From positions 62,001-126,000 of the forward strand of contig JARLGJ010000062.1 of NCBI GenBank assembly GCA_031296105.1: a stretch of DNA of 64,000 nucleotides, read 5' to 3'. The stretch's first letter is position 1. Each line of letters starts with the position of its first letter. Under the pieces are notes generated by a model that did no database searches, had not been told where the DNA came from, and was given only the letters and a program-made list of their open reading frames with translations. This document shows positions 43,991 to 52,263 of this stretch, piece by piece. A program made the translations under genes and the position numbers. This stretch comes from Acidobacteriota bacterium. Lineage in GTDB: Bacteria > Acidobacteriota > Terriglobia > Terriglobales > Acidobacteriaceae.

Positions 43991-44820
43991 GAGGGGTCGC
44001 CTTTGCTGAGAGGATTGGCTCCGGCTGCGGCTTTGGCTGGCTTCGATTTTGCCGCGCCGCGCGCCACCGTGGGTTCATGTTCGCGTATGAAGCCGTTGAG
44101 CTTGGCCTCCAGCATTCGCGGATTGACTCCTTCCAGGATGGAAACGATGCCTTCCAGCGTGAGTTCGCGCAGTACCTGGCGGTCTCTCATACGATGGCGC
44201 AGCTTGCCGGCAATGGGAAGCGCGGCGAGGTTGGCGAATCCCACGCCGTAGATGGTGGCGACAAAGGCCACGGCAATGCCGCGGCCGACTTCGTCGATCT
44301 TGTCCAGGTGCTGCATCACCTGAATAAGGCCGAGTACGGCGCCGATGATGCCGATGGTGGGTGCGAATCCGCCACACGAATCCCAGACGCGCGAGAGGTC
44401 TTCCTCGGCGTCGGCGGTGGTGTCCAGCTCAAATTGCATCATGGCGCGCAATTCGGCGGGCTCGGTGCCGTCGATGGCCAGCATGAGGGCGCGGCGGGTA
44501 AAGGGATCGGGAATGGCCTCGAGTTCCTTATCCAGGGAGATGATGCCATCGCGGCGCGCCTTTTGGGCGAGCATGACAAGGCGGGAGATCACTTCGCTGG
44601 GGCGCAACTGCGGCTCAAAGGCCACAATCTTCAGGCTGGCCGCGGCCTGTATCACCGTGGAAAGAGGATGCTGCAGAAGCACCGCGCCCAGCGTCCCGCC
44701 AAAGACGATGAGGGCCGCCGTGGGTTGCAGCACCTGGCTCAGGTGCCCGCCCTCCAGCAGCAGGCCGGCGGTGATGCCGCCAACCGAGAGCGCGATTCCG
44801 GCTACCGTTCCCTTATCCAC
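43987..44820 (-). CDS. motA: Flagellar motor stator protein MotA
   Basis: 277 aa with four helices. GGTLGAVLL, EEGIxx-like cytoplasmic loop (AQKARRDGIISLDKELE), and the TM3-TM4 signature APTIGIIGAVLGLIQVM with FVATIYGVGFANL. It forms the ion channel with MotB. The GTG at 44820 is chosen because GAGGAG lies 4 nt upstream; the frame open to 44937 is antisense-like. It overlaps flbD by 8 nt. Confidence 0.93.
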   Translation of the reverse strand: MDKGTVAGIALSVGGITAGLLLEGGHLSQVLQPTAALIVFGGTLGAVLLQHPLSTVIQAAASLKIVAFEPQLRPSEVISRLVMLAQKARRDGIISLDKELEAIPDPFTRRALMLAIDGTEPAELRAMMQFELDTTADAEEDLSRVWDSCGGFAPTIGIIGAVLGLIQVMQHLDKIDEVGRGIAVAFVATIYGVGFANLAALPIAGKLRHRMRDRQVLRELTLEGIVSILEGVNPRMLEAKLNGFIREHEPTVARGAAKSKPAKAAAGANPLSKGDPS

Positions 44821-45076
44821 GTTGCTCCTCGGCGGCGGCCGGGCCGGTATTGTCCGGCGCGGGATCGCCGGCGGCATCCGGAGCGAGCACTTCGATCCGT
44901 TGCAGTTGGCGGCGATAGGCAAGGACGCGATTGACAATCTCTGCCGCGGCCTCGCGCACCACCAGCTTGTCGCCGGTCACGAGCGTGATGACGGTATCCG
45001 GGTTCTGCTCAACGAACTTAATTAGTTCGGCGTTCAAAACCAGGGGAGTTCCGTTAAGCCGGGTAATTTCAATCAT
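44813..45076 (-). CDS. flbD: FlbD family flagellar protein
   Basis: 87 aa. IEITRLNGTPLVLNAELIKFVEQNPDTVITL and GDKLVVREAAAEIVNRVLAYR match the small FlbD (PF06289) family that often precedes motA. It is not the Caulobacter NtrC-like FlbD. Function unclear. The tail is Ala/Pro/Glu rich. AGGAAGG precedes the ATG and a sigma-28 promoter sits 20 nt upstream. Confidence 0.88.
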   Translation of the reverse strand: MIEITRLNGTPLVLNAELIKFVEQNPDTVITLVTGDKLVVREAAAEIVNRVLAYRRQLQRIEVLAPDAAGDPAPDNTGPAAAEEQRG

Positions 45077-45095
45077 GGCCTTCCTACAAGGGAAG

Positions 45096-45123
45096 TTATC
45101 GGCGGGAAAGGAGTTGGGCTTGA
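45096..45123 (-). promoter_or_regulatory. Sigma-28 promoter of flbD-motA-motB-cheA
   Basis: Minus strand: TCAAGCCC (45123-45116), 12-nt spacer, perfect -10 GCCGATAA (45103-45096). Expected start near 45089 gives a leader of about 13 nt, containing the flbD ribosome site. Confidence 0.8.
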
Positions 45124-45214
45124 GGGCGAATAGGACGGCGGCGCTGACGGGTAGTCACCCGGAAGACAAACCAGAGATTACGCGAAAGTAACCGGGAAAT
45201 TGTGGAGCGGCGGG

Positions 45215-45241
45215 TAAAGCCTGGGGGGGATCGTACCGATA
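45215..45241 (+). promoter_or_regulatory. Sigma-28 promoter of fliC
   Basis: TAAAGCCT (45215-45222), 11-nt spacer, ACCGATAA (45234-45241): 12 of the 13 best-defined consensus positions (TAAA and GCCGATAA plus spacing). Leader about 73 nt. Confidence 0.92.
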
Positions 45242-45321
45242 ACTAGGTTGTACAACGCAACGGCTCCAATGGACGCCTGGCAATCCGGCCGGCTCCAGCA
45301 AGGGCAAGAAGGAGATACACC

Positions 45322-46509
45322 ATGTCGATGAGCATCCTGAATAACGTAACCGCGATGGCGGCCCAGACCCAGCTGAACAACACCAACCTGGCCTTGCAGA
45401 AAACGCTGTTGCAACTGTCTTCGGGTTCTAAGTTGAATTCCGGCGCCGACGACGCCGCCGGTCTGTCGATCTATAACGGGTTGCAGGCCAACATCACTGC
45501 TTTGACGCAGTCGTCCTCGAACGCCAGCAACGCCCAGGGCATGCTGCAGGTTGCCGACGGTGCCCTCTCGCAGATCACCAACTTGCTGAACCGCGCCGTG
45601 ACCCTGGCCACCGAATCCGCCAGCGGCAACGTCTCCGACGGCACCCAGCGTTCCGCTCTGGATACCGAATTTTCGTCCATCAAGTCGGAAATCGACAGTA
45701 TCGGTTCCACCACTACCTTCAACGGCACCGCGGTGTTTGCCGGTGGCGCCACCAACTACGGACAGGTTGCCTTCAGCGGTTCTGGTGCAGGCCTGGCCTC
45801 GGCCGTTACCGGCAAGATCGAATTGAAGGGCGGCAGCGGCACCAACGCTTATGACTGGACCTCCAGCGGCAGTTCGGCGACCGTGGGCGACCTGATCAAG
45901 GAGATCAACGGCTCAGGCAAAGGCCTGGTGGCTTCACTGAACTCCACCGGCGCGCTGGTGGTGACCGACACGCTGAACCGCGTGGACACCACCTCCACCA
46001 CGACCGAGACTGCATCGGCCCTCACCTCCGGCGCGGCCACCACCCTGAAGATTGGCGCCGACAGCACGGCCGAAACGGCGACCAACACCACCAACCTGAG
46101 CTCGTTCAGCGTGTTCCTGTCGGATGGCACCAACGTGGGCAGCAGCACAATCTCCACGACGCTCGGCGCCCTGTCTTCGTCCAACATGAATGGTGTCAGC
46201 CTTGCGGCCGACAGCCTGCTGAGCTCCTCCGGCGCCAGCGGCGCGCTGACCGACATCAACAACGCCATCGCGCAGGTGGCCTCCCTTCGCGGCAACCTGG
46301 GCGCCAGCATGAACCGTCTGACGGCGGCCGGAAACGTGATCAACGCCCAGCTGACCAACCTGACCTCTGCGGCCAACAACGTGAGTTCGGCCGATATTTC
46401 GCAGCAGGTCACCAACATGAGCGAGCAGCAGGTGCTGACGCAGACCGGCATCTCGGCCCTGGCCCAGGCCAACCAGATGCAGCAGGCTCTGCTGAAGCTG
46501 TTGCAGTAA
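45322..46509 (+). CDS. fliC: Flagellin
   Basis: 395 aa. Conserved D0/D1 ends: LQKTLLQLSSGSKLNSGADDAAGLSI at the N-terminus, where standard flagellin reads L.RLSSG..IN.A.DDAAG, and ADISQQVTNMSEQQVLTQTGISALAQANQ at the C-terminus. The middle is Ser/Thr/Ala/Gly rich with a D2-like hypervariable region. AAGGAGA lies 6 nt before the ATG. Secreted through the flagellar type III apparatus; probable chaperone FliS is encoded downstream. Confidence 0.96.
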   Translation: MSMSILNNVTAMAAQTQLNNTNLALQKTLLQLSSGSKLNSGADDAAGLSIYNGLQANITALTQSSSNASNAQGMLQVADGALSQITNLLNRAVTLATESASGNVSDGTQRSALDTEFSSIKSEIDSIGSTTTFNGTAVFAGGATNYGQVAFSGSGAGLASAVTGKIELKGGSGTNAYDWTSSGSSATVGDLIKEINGSGKGLVASLNSTGALVVTDTLNRVDTTSTTTETASALTSGAATTLKIGADSTAETATNTTNLSSFSVFLSDGTNVGSSTISTTLGALSSSNMNGVSLAADSLLSSSGASGALTDINNAIAQVASLRGNLGASMNRLTAAGNVINAQLTNLTSAANNVSSADISQQVTNMSEQQVLTQTGISALAQANQMQQALLKLLQ

Positions 46510-46522
46510 CCCAGGCTTGACG

Positions 46523-46552
46523 GCGGGGTGAGCCGAACCTGACTCACTCCGC
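46523..46552 (+). terminator. Hairpin after fliC
   Basis: GCGGGGTGAG and CTCACTCCGC pair over 10 bp (one G-U) with a 10-nt loop, 14 nt past the fliC stop. No T-tract, so it may attenuate transcription or protect the abundant fliC message rather than terminate fully. Confidence 0.5.
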
Positions 46553-46579
46553 GGCGCCTGACCCAGAAGGAGGCGCAGC

Positions 46580-46957
46580 ATGACGATTGATCCGATCCCG
46601 CCATCGGTCCTTCGCGAAGCTGCGCCGTATTCACTTTCGCAGGTCGCGGCCACCGCCAACGACCGCGAATCGCAGGCGGAAGGGATACCGCCGTTGGAAG
46701 TTTCCGCGGCGGAACAACAGGTGTTGCGCTGGCTGCGCAACCGTCTTCCCGGGCCGCCGGCGCGCCGTTCGCGAATCGTTCGCAGGCACGGGCGGCAATC
46801 GGGCGAGGAGAATCCGGAAAGCGTGGAATCTCCGGTACTGGACGCAGAGGGCCCGGCGGAAGACGAGGAAGCACGCCTCGCACCGGGAAGCCCCGGCGAG
46901 GATGCCAGCGAGCAAAAGCAACAGGAAACAGGAACGTTGTTGGACGACCGGTTGTGA
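46580..46957 (+). CDS. Hypothetical acidic-tail protein between fliC and fliD
   Basis: 125 aa, not recognised. N-terminal third is mixed, residues about 42-70 contain EQQVLRWLRNRLPGP followed by an Arg cluster (RRSRIVRRHGR), and the last 50 residues are strongly acidic and disordered-looking (EDEEARL, EDASEQKQQE). The start has AAGGAGG 6 nt upstream, the best ribosome site in the area. The position is that of FlaG in many bacteria, but the FlaG motif is absent. A DUF-type FlaG analogue, secreted substrate or regulator are all possible. Confidence 0.65.
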   Translation: MTIDPIPPSVLREAAPYSLSQVAATANDRESQAEGIPPLEVSAAEQQVLRWLRNRLPGPPARRSRIVRRHGRQSGEENPESVESPVLDAEGPAEDEEARLAPGSPGEDASEQKQQETGTLLDDRL

Positions 46958-46963
46958 GGGATT

Positions 46964-48397
46964 ATGAGCACATCATCATCGGGATTGGTATCAGGCGGAA
47001 CCGCGTTAGTAGCCGGAACCAGCTACACCAGCGGACAGGGCATCAACGTCAGCGCAACGGTTACCGCGATTCTCACGGCCAAGCGCGAGCCGGAGACGGC
47101 GTGGACCGACGATGAAACAACGATCTCAAACCAACTGACCGAGCTGAATACTCTGCAGACCGAAGCTTCAAGCCTGCAAAGCGCATTCCAGAGTCTCAGC
47201 GATTACACCGGCGTATTCTCCGGGATGACCGCAACCTCTTCAAACAGCGCGGAAGTAAGTGCCACGGCCTCCTCCTCGGCCATCGCCGGCAGTTATAACG
47301 TTGTGGTCAGCAGCCTGGCCAGCACCGGCGTCAGCTACTCCAATTCCTTGACTTCCACCACGATCTCCTCCGGAGCATTGGTCTTCAGCATCGGCAGCGG
47401 CTCGGCGCAGACCATCAATATCCCCGAAAGCACTACAGGATCTGGCACCACCACGCTGAGCGCGGCGGCCAGCTACATCAACACGCAGAATCTGGGAGTG
47501 AGTGCGTCGGTGATTACCGACACCAACGGTTCGCGGCTGGTGCTGACCTCGAGCAGTTCCGGCTCCGCCGCCAGCGTCAACGTGACCTCGGCGCCCAGCG
47601 GCTTGAGCTTCACGAATCAGGCAGGCACCGATGCCAGCCTGACGGTGAACGGCGTGCCCATCACCTCCAGCAGCAACCAGGTGACCACGGCCATCAGCGG
47701 GGTCACGCTAAGCCTGGCCGGAACCACGGGTTCAAGCGGAGCTTCAGTGGTAGTGGGAGCGGATACGAGTTCCATTACCAGCGCGATTAGCAGCTTTATC
47801 AGCGCCTATAACACCGTCGTAACGGACCTGAACAACCAGTTTCAATACAACGGAGGAACGACAACCAACGCTTCCACGACTGCGACCGCGACGAATGGCG
47901 TCCTGGAGGACGATCCCACGGCCAGAGTACTGCAGGAGCAGATGCTGTCGATTATCTCCGTGGCCGGAACCGACGGTTCGTCCACCACTTATAACTCGCT
48001 GGCCAGCCTGGGCATCACCATGGGCAACGACGGCACGCTGAGCCTGAATTCGACCACCCTTCAGAGTGCGTTGCAGAGCAACTACAGCGACGTGCAGAAG
48101 TTTTTTCAAAGTACCGGTGGGGCCACCTTCTCCGAGCAGTTCAACACTCTCATGACCAACCTCAACAACCCGTCCGATGGGGCCATTACGCTGGACATCA
48201 GCGGGCTGAAATCGAACTACGCGACGGACAAGAAAAACGTCTCCGATCTGGAAGCGACACTCTCGGATTTGCAAACCACGTTAACCAACCAGTACGCAGC
48301 TTTGAACACCACCCTGCAGATGTACCCGACAACGCTTCTGCAGATCGAAACATTACTCGGGTACCGGGCTACTACAACCAGCAGCAGCGGCAGTTAA
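46964..48397 (+). CDS. fliD: Flagellar filament cap protein FliD
   Basis: 477 aa. Ser/Thr-rich with the FliD N-domain (ETAWTDDETTISNQLTELNTLQ, coiled coil) and C-domain (NGVLEDDPTARVLQEQM, YNSLASLGITMGNDGTLSLN, LSDLQTTLTNQYAALNTTL). It caps the filament and helps flagellin fold. The fliS gene follows after 10 bp. Confidence 0.92.
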   Translation: MSTSSSGLVSGGTALVAGTSYTSGQGINVSATVTAILTAKREPETAWTDDETTISNQLTELNTLQTEASSLQSAFQSLSDYTGVFSGMTATSSNSAEVSATASSSAIAGSYNVVVSSLASTGVSYSNSLTSTTISSGALVFSIGSGSAQTINIPESTTGSGTTTLSAAASYINTQNLGVSASVITDTNGSRLVLTSSSSGSAASVNVTSAPSGLSFTNQAGTDASLTVNGVPITSSSNQVTTAISGVTLSLAGTTGSSGASVVVGADTSSITSAISSFISAYNTVVTDLNNQFQYNGGTTTNASTTATATNGVLEDDPTARVLQEQMLSIISVAGTDGSSTTYNSLASLGITMGNDGTLSLNSTTLQSALQSNYSDVQKFFQSTGGATFSEQFNTLMTNLNNPSDGAITLDISGLKSNYATDKKNVSDLEATLSDLQTTLTNQYAALNTTLQMYPTTLLQIETLLGYRATTTSSSGS

Positions 48398-48407
48398 GGA
48401 CGGGACC

Positions 48408-48863
48408 ATGACTCAAGCCGACATCGGCAAACGTTACAAGGAAGCGGAGATCCGCGGGGCCAGCAGCCTGGATTGCACCATCATGATGTACGACCTGGCG
48501 ATCGCCGATCTGCACCGGGCGCTTGAATACCTGGCGGACGGCGACATCGAGGGACGCACCAATGCACTGGTGCACTGTATGCAGGTCATCGAGCAGCTTC
48601 AGCTCAACCTGCAAATGGACACCGGCGGCGAGGCGGCGCAACAGCTTTACCAGTTCTATTCGCTGGCCCGGGCCAAGGCCCTGGAGGCGCAGCTTAAAAG
48701 CAGTCACAAGCTGCTGGAAGAAATGGCCTCGGCCTTCCAGAAAGTCCGCGAGATATGGGCCGAGATTAGGCGGACCGGCCAGCCCGAGGCGCCCGCCAAC
48801 GAGCCCTGGAAACGGGTGCCAGCCGAAGAACCCGCAGGACACAGCACCGCCTGGAGCGCTTAA
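48408..48863 (+). CDS. fliS: Flagellar export chaperone FliS
   Basis: 151 aa helical protein: YKEAEIRGASSLDCTIMMYDLAIADLHRALEYL, where FliS has the conserved Y...LI.MLYDGA pattern, and the second helix pair with MQVIEQLQLNLQMDTGGEAAQQLYQFY. FliS binds the flagellin C-terminus in the cytosol and blocks premature polymerisation. Its C-terminal tail is about 25 aa longer than typical. Confidence 0.88.
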   Translation: MTQADIGKRYKEAEIRGASSLDCTIMMYDLAIADLHRALEYLADGDIEGRTNALVHCMQVIEQLQLNLQMDTGGEAAQQLYQFYSLARAKALEAQLKSSHKLLEEMASAFQKVREIWAEIRRTGQPEAPANEPWKRVPAEEPAGHSTAWSA

Positions 48864-48885
48864 GATAAATACGAATGTAATTGTG

Positions 48886-48907
48886 AGGGCCGCCCGCGGG
48901 CGGCCCT
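48886..48907. terminator. Bidirectional terminator between fliS and flgL
   Basis: AGGGCCGCCCG/CGGGCGGCCCT is a perfect 22-bp palindrome, followed on the plus strand by GTTCTTT. Its position between convergent operons favours termination over an operator role. Confidence 0.8.
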
Positions 48908-48935
48908 GTTCTTTGACCGGGCGATACTGGTGCAG

Positions 48936-49829
48936 TTATTTGATGTAGTCCATCAAACTCACCTGGGTAACTTTGGCCGCGGCGGCGATGGTGGCATTCA
49001 AGGTGGTGGAGGCCTGCGTCATGTCGGTAGCGGCGGTGGCGGTGTCGGCGGCCACCAGGCTGTTCTCATAGGTGGTCAGGTTCACCTTCTCCTGCGAGAG
49101 GAAGGTGTCATTGTTGGTCAGCTCGTTGAGCGTGTTGCCATAAAAAACCTGCGCCGTGTTCACCGTGTTCAAGGCGTTGGTCACGCTGGTCTGGGCCGTG
49201 GAGATCGACGTAGTATCGCCACTCTGCAGGGCGGTGACCAGCGATTGCAGGGCGTCGAAGACGCTGCTGCCCGATTGCGAAAAGATGGTGCTGCCCGGCT
49301 GGTTCGCGTGCACCGACAATCCGGTGCCAATTTGTACCTGGTTTTGCCCGTCATTGCCGTTGTAATCCACTTTGGTGGAGTCGGTGCTGTCCACGGAATA
49401 CGGCGGCCCGGCGTTGTAGGTGCCGCCGAACAGATAGTTGCCTCCGTAGCTGGTGTTGGCCAGCGACATGACCTGGCTCTTGATTCCGCTGACCTCGGTA
49501 GCGAGGGAGTTGAGGTTGGTCTGACTAAGACCGCTGCTGGCGCCTTCGGTGGCGAGGGTAAGCGCGCGCTGCATGAGCGTGACCACCTCGCTGATGGTGC
49601 TGTTGGCCGTGCTGAGCCGCGCGTTCAAGGCGTCCGAGTTGGAGGTGTACTGATCGACCGCCGTGGCCTGCGCGTTCTCCTGGATCATGGAGGCTTCGGC
49701 CGATGGATTGTCCGAAGGCACGTTGACCTTGCGGCCCGTGCTCAGTTCGAGCGCGGCGTTGTTGACGTTCTGCTGAGCCTGATCCATGAGGCTCACCATG
49801 TTCTGCATGATGTTGGGATTGATGCGCAT
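48936..49829 (-). CDS. flgL: Flagellar hook-associated protein FlgL (HAP3)
   Basis: 297 aa. Flagellin-like N-terminus (AALELSTGRKVNVPSDNPSAEA) and C-terminus (ATDMTQASTTLNATIAAAAKVTQVSLMDYI). It forms the second hook-filament junction layer. The ATG overlaps the flgK stop by one base (TAATG). Confidence 0.92.
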   Translation of the reverse strand: MRINPNIMQNMVSLMDQAQQNVNNAALELSTGRKVNVPSDNPSAEASMIQENAQATAVDQYTSNSDALNARLSTANSTISEVVTLMQRALTLATEGASSGLSQTNLNSLATEVSGIKSQVMSLANTSYGGNYLFGGTYNAGPPYSVDSTDSTKVDYNGNDGQNQVQIGTGLSVHANQPGSTIFSQSGSSVFDALQSLVTALQSGDTTSISTAQTSVTNALNTVNTAQVFYGNTLNELTNNDTFLSQEKVNLTTYENSLVAADTATAATDMTQASTTLNATIAAAAKVTQVSLMDYIK

Positions 49830-51220
49830 TACTGGAAGCCTCCACTGGTGGCGCCCATGTTCAGGAGGTCGGTCATCAGGTTATCGATCACCGAGATCAC
49901 CTTGGCGGCCGATTGATACGAACGCTGGTAGAGCAGCAGATTCGAAGTTTCCTCGTCAAGTGAAACGCCCTCGACGGAGCCCTGCTGGTTGGTTAACTGG
50001 GTGATGATGTTGGAACTGGCGGTGGCGCTCGAATTGGCCTGGGAGATGGTATTGCCCAAGGCGAACGTCATGTTGGCGGCGGCCGTGTCCGGGGTAACGC
50101 CGTTGATGATGTTGCTGCTCTGCAAGGCGATCATGTTGGTCAGGTTGGAGTTGTCACCGCTGGCGCCGCCGCTGGCCGCGGCTGCGATTTGCGAGCCGCT
50201 GGTGAGCGCCACCTTGATGCTGGACGCCGCTCCCGTGAGATCGGTGGAGCTGGTGGTGGTTACCGAAAAGAAGTTCGTGCCGGCGGTTCCGTTCACATCC
50301 GAGCCCGCCGTCTGCACGTTATTCACAGCCGTGGCGAACTGATCGGCAAACTGATTGAGCGTCGAGGCCATGGACGCCAACGTCTGATCGCGCGCCGACA
50401 AATAACCTCCAAGGCTGCCGCCGTCGATGGAGCTGGTAATGTCCACTCCGCCGGCAATGACCTGGTTGTATCCCGCGCTATTGAGCGAATTGGTCAGCGC
50501 ATAGGCCTTGCTGCCCACCACCAGCGGAACGCCATCGGTGGTGGTCAGGGTCAATCCGTCGGAACTGTTCACCGTCTGGTAGTTCATCACCTGCGAAAGC
50601 TTGGTCAACATGCTGGAGAGCTGATCCTCGTCGGCATTGTCGGTCTGCCCCATCGCAGTGGACTGGCTGATTTTGGCGTTGGTGGCGGCGATTTCCTGCA
50701 GCAGGGAGTTGGCCGTGCTGGTGTCCTGCACAACGGAGCGGTCGGCCTGCGTCTGCGATTGCGAGATCTCGGAAGCCGTTGTCTGGAACGCGGAGGCCAC
50801 ATTCTGCGCCGCGGTCAGCGCGCTGGTGCGCAGGGAGCTGTCGGTCGGCGAAGCAGAAAGAGACTGCAGGGCGCTGAAAAAAGAATCGATGCTGGAAGCC
50901 ACCGAGCCCGAGGTGGTATCGGAGAACAGCGTCTGCACCGCGCTGAGCGAGGAGGACAGGGTGTTCGACGCATATTCCTGCGAGGTGTTGGAGTTGATCG
51001 CCATGTCCACCACGGTGTCGCGGATGCTCTGGACGCCCGCGATTTCAACCCCGCTGGTGGCGTTGTTCAAGCCCGAGGGAGCAGCTTCCTCCAGCACCAC
51101 CACGCGGCGGGCATAGCCCGGCGTGTTCTGGTTGGCAATGTTGGTGGAGGTTACATCCATGGCCTGGGTGTTGGCCATCAACGACGAGAGAGCAACATTC
51201 AGATCGCCAGTCAGTCCCAT
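49829..51220 (-). CDS. flgK: Flagellar hook-associated protein FlgK (HAP1)
   Basis: 463 aa. Rod/hook N-terminal motif ANTQAMDVTSTNIANQNTPGYARR and C-terminal SLDEETSNLLLYQRSYQSAAKVISVIDNLM are diagnostic; a long Ser/Thr-rich middle with coiled coil lies between. It forms the first junction layer on the hook. It begins 3 nt after the flgN stop. Confidence 0.94.
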   Translation of the reverse strand: MGLTGDLNVALSSLMANTQAMDVTSTNIANQNTPGYARRVVVLEEAAPSGLNNATSGVEIAGVQSIRDTVVDMAINSNTSQEYASNTLSSSLSAVQTLFSDTTSGSVASSIDSFFSALQSLSASPTDSSLRTSALTAAQNVASAFQTTASEISQSQTQADRSVVQDTSTANSLLQEIAATNAKISQSTAMGQTDNADEDQLSSMLTKLSQVMNYQTVNSSDGLTLTTTDGVPLVVGSKAYALTNSLNSAGYNQVIAGGVDITSSIDGGSLGGYLSARDQTLASMASTLNQFADQFATAVNNVQTAGSDVNGTAGTNFFSVTTTSSTDLTGAASSIKVALTSGSQIAAAASGGASGDNSNLTNMIALQSSNIINGVTPDTAAANMTFALGNTISQANSSATASSNIITQLTNQQGSVEGVSLDEETSNLLLYQRSYQSAAKVISVIDNLMTDLLNMGATSGGFQ

Positions 51221-51223
51221 ATC

Positions 51224-51550
51224 TCAGCCTCTATAACAGTTCCGCCCGGACTCCGGGCCGGAGTCCACCGGCAACATGGACTGCAGGGTGCGGGTCCACT
51301 GGATGGAGTGGGTCACCATGCGCTGATATACGCGGTTGAGTTGCTGCACGCGGTGCGCCGCTTCGGTGGCGCCGGTGGAGGGCGGATGGGAGAGCTGATT
51401 CAACTCGGCGCACAGCGCCATCTGGCGCGCCACGGCGGCGTGGAAGGCTTCCACGTCCCATTCGACCATAGCTTGAATGGCGTCGGAGACCGACGCCATC
51501 AGCTTTTCCAGCAAGGCAACTTGTGCGTCGCCAGACTCGGCGGAACTCAT
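51224..51550 (-). CDS. flgN: FlgN-like flagellar export chaperone
   Basis: 108 aa, all-helical, placed between flgM and flgK where FlgN is expected. Sequence similarity is low, as usual in this family; a pattern of LEKLMASVSDAIQAMVEWDVEAFHAAV followed by two helices supports it. FlgN binds the C-termini of FlgK and FlgL before export. ATG 51550 is 1 nt after the flgM stop. Confidence 0.75.
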   Translation of the reverse strand: MSSAESGDAQVALLEKLMASVSDAIQAMVEWDVEAFHAAVARQMALCAELNQLSHPPSTGATEAAHRVQQLNRVYQRMVTHSIQWTRTLQSMLPVDSGPESGRNCYRG

Positions 51551-51551
51551 G

Positions 51552-51833
51552 TCAGCTCCCGAAATAGTTCTGGAACATCGCGCTGGCGATGGCATGTGGA
51601 TCGGGCTGGTAAGTCCCAGACTCGACCTGCGCGCGCAAGGCGTCCACGCGATCCTGACGGATGGACAGGTCGCCGGACAGTTCGCCGCTCGCGGAACCAA
51701 TCGAGGCAGTATCCACGCTGGAGGTGGCGGACGAAGAGGCCGTGGAGGCTTTCGACGCCGCGGATGCGGCGCGCGTTGCCTCGGTGTTGTTGACGGCCGG
51801 CTGTTGTCCCTGATTCTCGATGCGTAGGCTCAT
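51552..51833 (-). CDS. flgM: Anti-sigma-28 factor FlgM
   Basis: 93 aa. The N-terminal 50 residues are Ala/Ser-rich and disordered; the C-terminus carries the FlgM sigma-binding pattern RQDRVDALRAQVESGTYQPDPHAIASAMF. FlgM holds FliA inactive until exported through the completed hook. AAAGGAG precedes the ATG. Confidence 0.88.
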   Translation of the reverse strand: MSLRIENQGQQPAVNNTEATRAASAASKASTASSSATSSVDTASIGSASGELSGDLSIRQDRVDALRAQVESGTYQPDPHAIASAMFQNYFGS

Positions 51834-51860
51834 ATTGCTCCTTTGCCTTTCCTAATCATT

Positions 51861-51887
51861 ACATCGGCAAGACAGGCGAAGGCTTGA
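51861..51887 (-). promoter_or_regulatory. Sigma-28 promoter of flgM-flgN-flgK-flgL
   Basis: Minus strand: TCAAGCCT (51887-51880), 11-nt spacer, GCCGATGT (51868-51861). It differs from the fliC site by few bases and keeps the same spacer. Leader about 20 nt to flgM. Confidence 0.75.
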
Positions 51888-51906
51888 GTCGCAAGAGGAA
51901 TATTCA

Positions 51907-52263
51907 TCATTTCTCCCCCGTAGTGGCAGAATTCGGCGAGTTTCCCGTTGTGGGTATTGTCGAGGCCGCCCCGATTCCCAATGACTTCTCGATCATCGGG
52001 GCAAAGCCGAGGACGTTGCTCTGGGCCAGCGACTGCGCGACAGCGCGGACGCCGATGGCCGTCACCGTGTCGTGCGCCGCGTCATCGTCCGATTCGCCGG
52101 TAATGGAGAGACTTTTCTCCATCTTCTCCAGCACCGAGGCAAATAGCGATGCCTCGAATTCCCGTGCGCCGTCCGTGGCGCGCTGCGATTGCAAGTGCTG
52201 CTTCAACTCGGCGGGATCGCGCAGAAGATCGACGGATTGCGATGAAATGGAAGGCGAACTCAC
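51907..52263 (-). CDS. flgJ: Rod-binding protein FlgJ (N-terminal domain only)
   Basis: 118 aa. The rod-binding domain core AREFEASLFASVLEKM and its following helices are present; the C-terminal muramidase domain of enterobacterial FlgJ is absent, as in many phyla. It caps the growing rod. It overlaps flgI by 4 nt. Confidence 0.85.
   Translation of the reverse strand: MSSPSISSQSVDLLRDPAELKQHLQSQRATDGAREFEASLFASVLEKMEKSLSITGESDDDAAHDTVTAIGVRAVAQSLAQSNVLGFAPMIEKSLGIGAASTIPTTGNSPNSATTGEK

Noticed and set aside
44813..45076. FlbD as an NtrC-like sigma-54 activator
   Set aside because: Only 87 aa without AAA+ domain; it belongs to the unrelated small FlbD family, so the activator for the flgF promoter must be elsewhere.
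46587..46967. Second plus-strand frame of 126 codons overlapping the fliC-fliD unknown gene
   Set aside because: Arg-rich and without its own ribosome site; the 46580 frame has AAGGAGG at ideal spacing.
48886..48907. 22-bp palindrome as an operator
   Set aside because: It lies between two convergent stop codons with a partial T-tract; a terminator explains it better.
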